This document shows, one piece after another, positions 61,167-64,000 of a DNA stretch of 64,000 nt (its first letter is position 1; every line of letters starts with the position of its first letter). This DNA comes from Verrucomicrobiota bacterium (GTDB lineage Bacteria; Verrucomicrobiota; Verrucomicrobiia; Verrucomicrobiales; Verrucomicrobiaceae). The DNA is taken from the NCBI GenBank assembly GCA_017301975.1, contig JAFLEI010000017.1, positions 1 through 64,000 of the forward strand, in the 5' to 3' direction. A program made the position numbers and the translations under genes. Below the pieces are notes generated by a model, which was not told where the DNA came from, did not search any database, and worked only from the letters and a program-made list of their open reading frames with translations.

Positions 61167-62483
61167 ATGGCATTTCCTCGTTACCCATCTTTATTTCTCT
61201 CCTGCCTCCTCAGTGTACTGCTGATGTCTGCGGCCCGTGCGGCGGATGCAGTGTCGCTGGGCCCGGATGTACAGCGCCGGCTGGAGGTGCTGAAGGCAGG
61301 CTTTGAAGCCTTTGCGCAAAAAACCGTGGAGGCCCCGTACGCGGAAGGGGTGCAGCGGCTCAATGACAAGGCGCGCCCAGCTCTGGAGCGCGAAAGCCTC
61401 GCTGCAGCGCAGCGCAAGGATCTGGACGGGCTGGTGCGGATCAAGGCCGACCTGGAACGCATGGAAAAAGGCGGGCTGCTGACGATCACGGACGCCCCGC
61501 CGCCTGACGCGATCAAAGGCATATACACGAGTTACCGGCTGGAAATGGAGCGGCTGACGGCGGCGAGGAAACTGAGCCTGGCCGACGCGAAGCAACGTTA
61601 CGACAAAGGCCTGGCGCAGGTGCAGGATGAGCTGACCTCTGCGCAGGATGTGAATGCCGCCCTGCGCGTGAAGAAGATGCGCGAAGATCTGGCCGCGGTG
61701 GAGAGTGTCGTTCCAGCCTCCGCTCCGGCTCCCGCTCCTGCCGCAGACGCGGTGGCAGCGGGCGCACCGGCGACGAAGCCTGCGCTATCTGCCGCCGCCA
61801 GCAGCAAGCAGGCGCGAGAAGTGGTGGAGAAACTGGGAGGCACCTTCACCCAAGGCAGCGAGGGGGAGAGTGTTTCTTTGGAAAAAACGCAGATTTCGAC
61901 GGATGATCTGCTGAAGATCGGCGCTGCGAAGCGCATGTGGAAATTCATTTGGAGAAGCGGCAAAGGCCTGCAGGACGAGGGCATGGCGGCCTTTGCAGGG
62001 ATGAAAAACCTGGAGGAACTGTGGCTGTGGGATTCGGGCAGCATTTCAGATGAGGGCCTGAAGCACCTCAGGGACTGTGAGAAGCTGCAAGTTCTGAATC
62101 TTGGCTGCGATGGCGATGGCATCACCGGCTCCGGCCTGGAGAATCTCAGCCAGTGCAAGGTCCTGAGGAAGGCGAACCTCAGCTACCTCCCCAAGCTTGA
62201 GGGCAAAAACCTGCGCCATTTGAGCGAGCTGAAATCCTTCGAGATTCTGCTGCTGGGCTCATGCAAAGGAATCGTGGATGCCGATCTGGACTGGGTGGCG
62301 AAGATGAAAAGCCTCAAGACACTGGACCTGGGAAGAACCGGTGTGACGGATGCGGGCCTCATGAAACTGGCGACCCTCGGCAAACTGGAAGAGCTCATCG
62401 TGTCCGAGCCCGGAGTGACGCCCGCAGGGGGCAAAGCGCTCGCCAAGGAGCTGCCGGGACTGGAGGTGAAGTTTGTGAAGTGA
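61167..62483 (+). CDS. secreted leucine-rich-repeat protein
   Basis: A 438-aa protein with a signal peptide (LFLSCLLSVLLMSAARAAD; ATG at 61167), a helical N-terminal region (~30-190), an Ala/Pro linker, and C-terminal LRRs (~265-438) such as MKNLEELWLWDSGSISDEGL, LRDCEKLQVLNLGCDGDGI and MKSLKTLDLGRTGVTDAGLM. Such secreted LRR proteins are abundant in Planctomycetes and Verrucomicrobia; ligands are unknown. Confidence 0.82.
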   Translation: MAFPRYPSLFLSCLLSVLLMSAARAADAVSLGPDVQRRLEVLKAGFEAFAQKTVEAPYAEGVQRLNDKARPALERESLAAAQRKDLDGLVRIKADLERMEKGGLLTITDAPPPDAIKGIYTSYRLEMERLTAARKLSLADAKQRYDKGLAQVQDELTSAQDVNAALRVKKMREDLAAVESVVPASAPAPAPAADAVAAGAPATKPALSAAASSKQAREVVEKLGGTFTQGSEGESVSLEKTQISTDDLLKIGAAKRMWKFIWRSGKGLQDEGMAAFAGMKNLEELWLWDSGSISDEGLKHLRDCEKLQVLNLGCDGDGITGSGLENLSQCKVLRKANLSYLPKLEGKNLRHLSELKSFEILLLGSCKGIVDADLDWVAKMKSLKTLDLGRTGVTDAGLMKLATLGKLEELIVSEPGVTPAGGKALAKELPGLEVKFVK

Positions 62484-62627
62484 GGGGCTGGAGAAGCGGG
62501 GCGTGCGGATGGCGGGTGAAAGGAGGCTGTGGGTGGTTTGGTGCTGTTTTTTGACAGGATTCACAAGATGACATTTTTTCCGGGGTGTACGGGATGACAA
62601 GGCGGTGGGCCTTGGCATGGTGGGGCG

Positions 62628-63209
62628 ATGGACTCTTTTCGCCGACAGATGCTGTGCCTGCGCTTTTGGGGCATCGTGGTGGTCATCGTGGTGTCGCTGG
62701 TGATGCGAGTGTGGGAGGGCTGGCGGAGGACGCATGAGGAAGGCGTGGAGCAGGAGCGCGCGGAGATGCAGGCAATGCGGGAGCGGGTGACGGGAGGAAT
62801 GGTGCGGGGCATGCCGGAGGTGTTTGGGCGCTTTGCGCTGTGGTATGGCGCGGAGTCGGACCCGGGACGGATCCGGTGGATGGTGGTGTCGCCGGAGGGG
62901 CGCATCGAGAAGTCTGTGAAGTCGCCGCAGGAGGTGCTGGCTTATTTCCAGAGCCTGCCGGCGGAGCGGCGGGCGGAGGGGATGTTTGTGACGTCGGACC
63001 TGAACCATCTGGCGGAGCCGGAAAAGGCACGGGGGATGATGACGCAACACATGCTCAAGCTCTTTGATGATGTGGCGTGGATGCGCGCGCACGAACAGCA
63101 GGTGCAGGCGCTGGTGGAGGTGTGCGAGGGCGCGGGGATACCGCTGTGGGCAAACATGGACATCGATCGCGGGGGCGAGCAGTCGAGGTTTCGGCGGCTG
63201 ACGCGATGA
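62628..63209 (+). CDS. membrane-anchored protein of unknown function
   Basis: A 193-aa protein with an N-terminal anchor (LRFWGIVVVIVVSLVMRVWE), a charged helical segment (~30-55) and a compact C-terminal domain (IRWMVVSPEGRIEKSVKSPQ, SLPAERRAEGMFVTSDLNHL, VQALVEVCEGAGIPLWANMD). Family not recognised. The region after it is intergenic. Confidence 0.62.
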   Translation: MDSFRRQMLCLRFWGIVVVIVVSLVMRVWEGWRRTHEEGVEQERAEMQAMRERVTGGMVRGMPEVFGRFALWYGAESDPGRIRWMVVSPEGRIEKSVKSPQEVLAYFQSLPAERRAEGMFVTSDLNHLAEPEKARGMMTQHMLKLFDDVAWMRAHEQQVQALVEVCEGAGIPLWANMDIDRGGEQSRFRRLTR

Positions 63210-63365
63210 GTGGGGGCGGGGCGGAGTGTGAGTGACGAGAAATGTGCGATGCACACGCGTTCGTCACTTCTCCGGAGTCATCCTGGAATCATGGAATTCT
63301 GTGATGCCACGTGCCATTGAAAACCGGGTCTGAGCAGGCGTGTGCAAGGGGGCGTAGAGCTCCGG

Positions 63366-63511
63366 ACGTAGGTTGGATGTGTTTGGCGTCGGGCGCGTCT
63401 CATGCTCCACGGCGCACTCCGCCAAACCGCCCGACTGCGAGGACGTTCGCACGCCTCGATGTTTGCGGAACGCTGATGGACGGGCGGGCTGTCGCCACAC
63501 CCATCCTACGT
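63366..63511. mobile_element. MITE-like foldback element, 146 bp
   Basis: Terminal inverted repeats ACGTAGGTTGGATGTG (63366-63381) and CACACCCATCCTACGT (63496-63511) match at 14 of 16 positions. An inner TTTGGCG/CGCCAAA pair adds structure. There is no transposase, so it would be non-autonomous. No clear target-site duplication was found. Confidence 0.5.
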
Positions 63512-63515
63512 AGGG

Positions 63516-63550
63516 CGGGCATGCAAGCCTTGGCTGCTATTGGCTTGCCC
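63516..63550. repeat. dispersed 35-nt repeat, copy 2
   Basis: Follows the foldback element by 4 nt and matches 131-165 (26 of the first 30 bases). It forms a GCAAGCC/GGCTTGC hairpin. Confidence 0.55.
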
Positions 63551-63720
63551 GATTTGTCTTGAAGTCTCCCACGGAGCACCAAGTCTCTTCTTGAGGACTG
63601 AACTTTTATCGGCTCCGAAATAGAGACGTTTTCCATGATTCGTGGTATTAATCTGGCCAAAGATGGTATCGCATGATCAGTGCGTGAGCGAACTGGAAAA
63701 TTCGTTTTACGGTCCAGGCC

Positions 63721-64000
63721 TTACCATCCACCACCCATGGCTTTGACGAGTTTGACGGTGGCGATGAAGCGCTGGGCGGTGACGGAATTGGCCTGGCGTT
63801 CGGTTTGGAGGCGGGTGCGTTCGGCGTCGAGGAATTCGAGGTAGCCGACGGTGCCGCTGTCGTAGCGGGCGCGGGTCAGGTCTGCGGCCTGGGAGGCGGC
63901 GGCGAGGGCTTCGTTTTGGGCGGCGGACTGCTCGGCGCGGTAGCGGGTTTGCGCGAGGGTGGTCTCGACGTCTTTGAGGGCGGCGAGGACGGCCTGACGA
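63721..64000 (-). CDS. RND-type outer-membrane factor, 3' end (partial)
   Basis: The last 92 codons of a gene entering from the right edge; no start is in view. The reverse translation reads RQAVLAALKDVETTLAQTRY, then NEALAAASQAADLTRARYDS, GTVGYLEFLDAERTRLQTER and a final FIATVKLVKAMGGGW before TAA (63721-63723). The R-Y-x-x-G-x-x-x-Y-L-x-x-L-D-A-E-R pattern and the L-V-x-A-x-GGGW ending are diagnostic of NodT/OprM-family efflux outer-membrane factors. RND pump genes are probably adjacent beyond the window. Confidence 0.85.
   Translation of the reverse strand, partial: RQAVLAALKDVETTLAQTRYRAEQSAAQNEALAAASQAADLTRARYDSGTVGYLEFLDAERTRLQTERQANSVTAQRFIATVKLVKAMGGGW

Larger units (their letters stand above)
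63210..63720. other. intergenic with foldback element; no gene
   Basis: 511 bp holding the inverted-repeat element 63366-63511 and the 35-nt repeat 63516-63550. Open frames across it on both strands arise from the repeat and are not supported as genes. Confidence 0.6.

Noticed and set aside
63400..63660. 86-aa minus-strand open frame
   Set aside because: Spans the foldback element and repeat; it is composed of repeat sequence.

Overview
The window is 64 kb of high-GC (low-to-mid 60s %) bacterial chromosome. Gene content points to a Gram-negative of the Planctomycetota-Verrucomicrobiota group, most likely a Verrucomicrobiaceae/Prosthecobacter-like organism. The clues are TonB/ExbBD, several outer-membrane factors, many short secreted proteins of unknown function, two LysR regulators each beside its target operon, heptanucleotide tracts of the kind often seen in these phyla, and frequent GTG/TTG openings. 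This placement is inference from gene content; no rRNA is present. Most of the window is ordinary chromosome, with one small phage-derived stretch at about 42-46 kb.

Region by region. 0.4-5 kb: a large secreted alpha/beta hydrolase, a class II tRNA-Leu with anticodon AAG, small membrane proteins and lipoproteins, and dodecin. 4.9-9.2 kb: metE-metF with a divergent MetR-type LysR regulator. 9.2-16.1 kb: a CPA1 Na+/H+ antiporter and a signalling cluster of a hybrid kinase, a NarL-type regulator, a receiver-only protein, a HisKA_3 kinase and an ATPase-less paralogue of that kinase. 16.3-22.8 kb: DUF302, a PH-like membrane protein, a multicopper oxidase fused to a CopB-like outer-membrane domain, DUF2254 and a second CPA1 antiporter. 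23-29 kb: envelope/stress genes (six-BON protein, two PRC-barrel proteins, a SpoIIAA-like protein, a parvulin-type isomerase, a NERD protein). 29-34.5 kb: small proteins and a K+-independent-type H+-pyrophosphatase with a clear terminator.

34.7-38.2 kb: a TonB system (tonB, a protein with two tandem TonB C-terminal units, exbB, exbD), in which an overlapping gene junction appears twice. 38.2-42 kb: secreted proteins, including three sharing one signal peptide and N-terminal module but with different low-complexity tails, plus two copies of a 99-bp intergenic repeat. 42-46.2 kb: a TerL-like terminase and a repeat-rich protein with a tape-measure-like C-terminus, both preceded by nearly the same 27-nt leader, with a 25-unit heptanucleotide tract between them.

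48-53.3 kb: a type-I-secretion-like operon (ABC protein, HlyD, TolC) whose ABC protein lacks the Walker A lysine. 53.5-61.1 kb: an inorganic-carbon island made of a CobW/COG0523 GTPase, beta-carbonic anhydrase, DabA and DabB, with a divergent LysR gene that has a perfect palindrome in the shared intergenic region. 61-64 kb: a secreted leucine-rich-repeat protein, a small membrane-anchored protein, a foldback (MITE-like) element, and the 3' end of an RND-type outer-membrane factor running off the right edge.

All functional names come from motif recognition in the translated sequence; no database search was run. Starts were moved inward from the longest open frame wherever a signal peptide, conserved N-terminus or overlapping neighbour argued for it.
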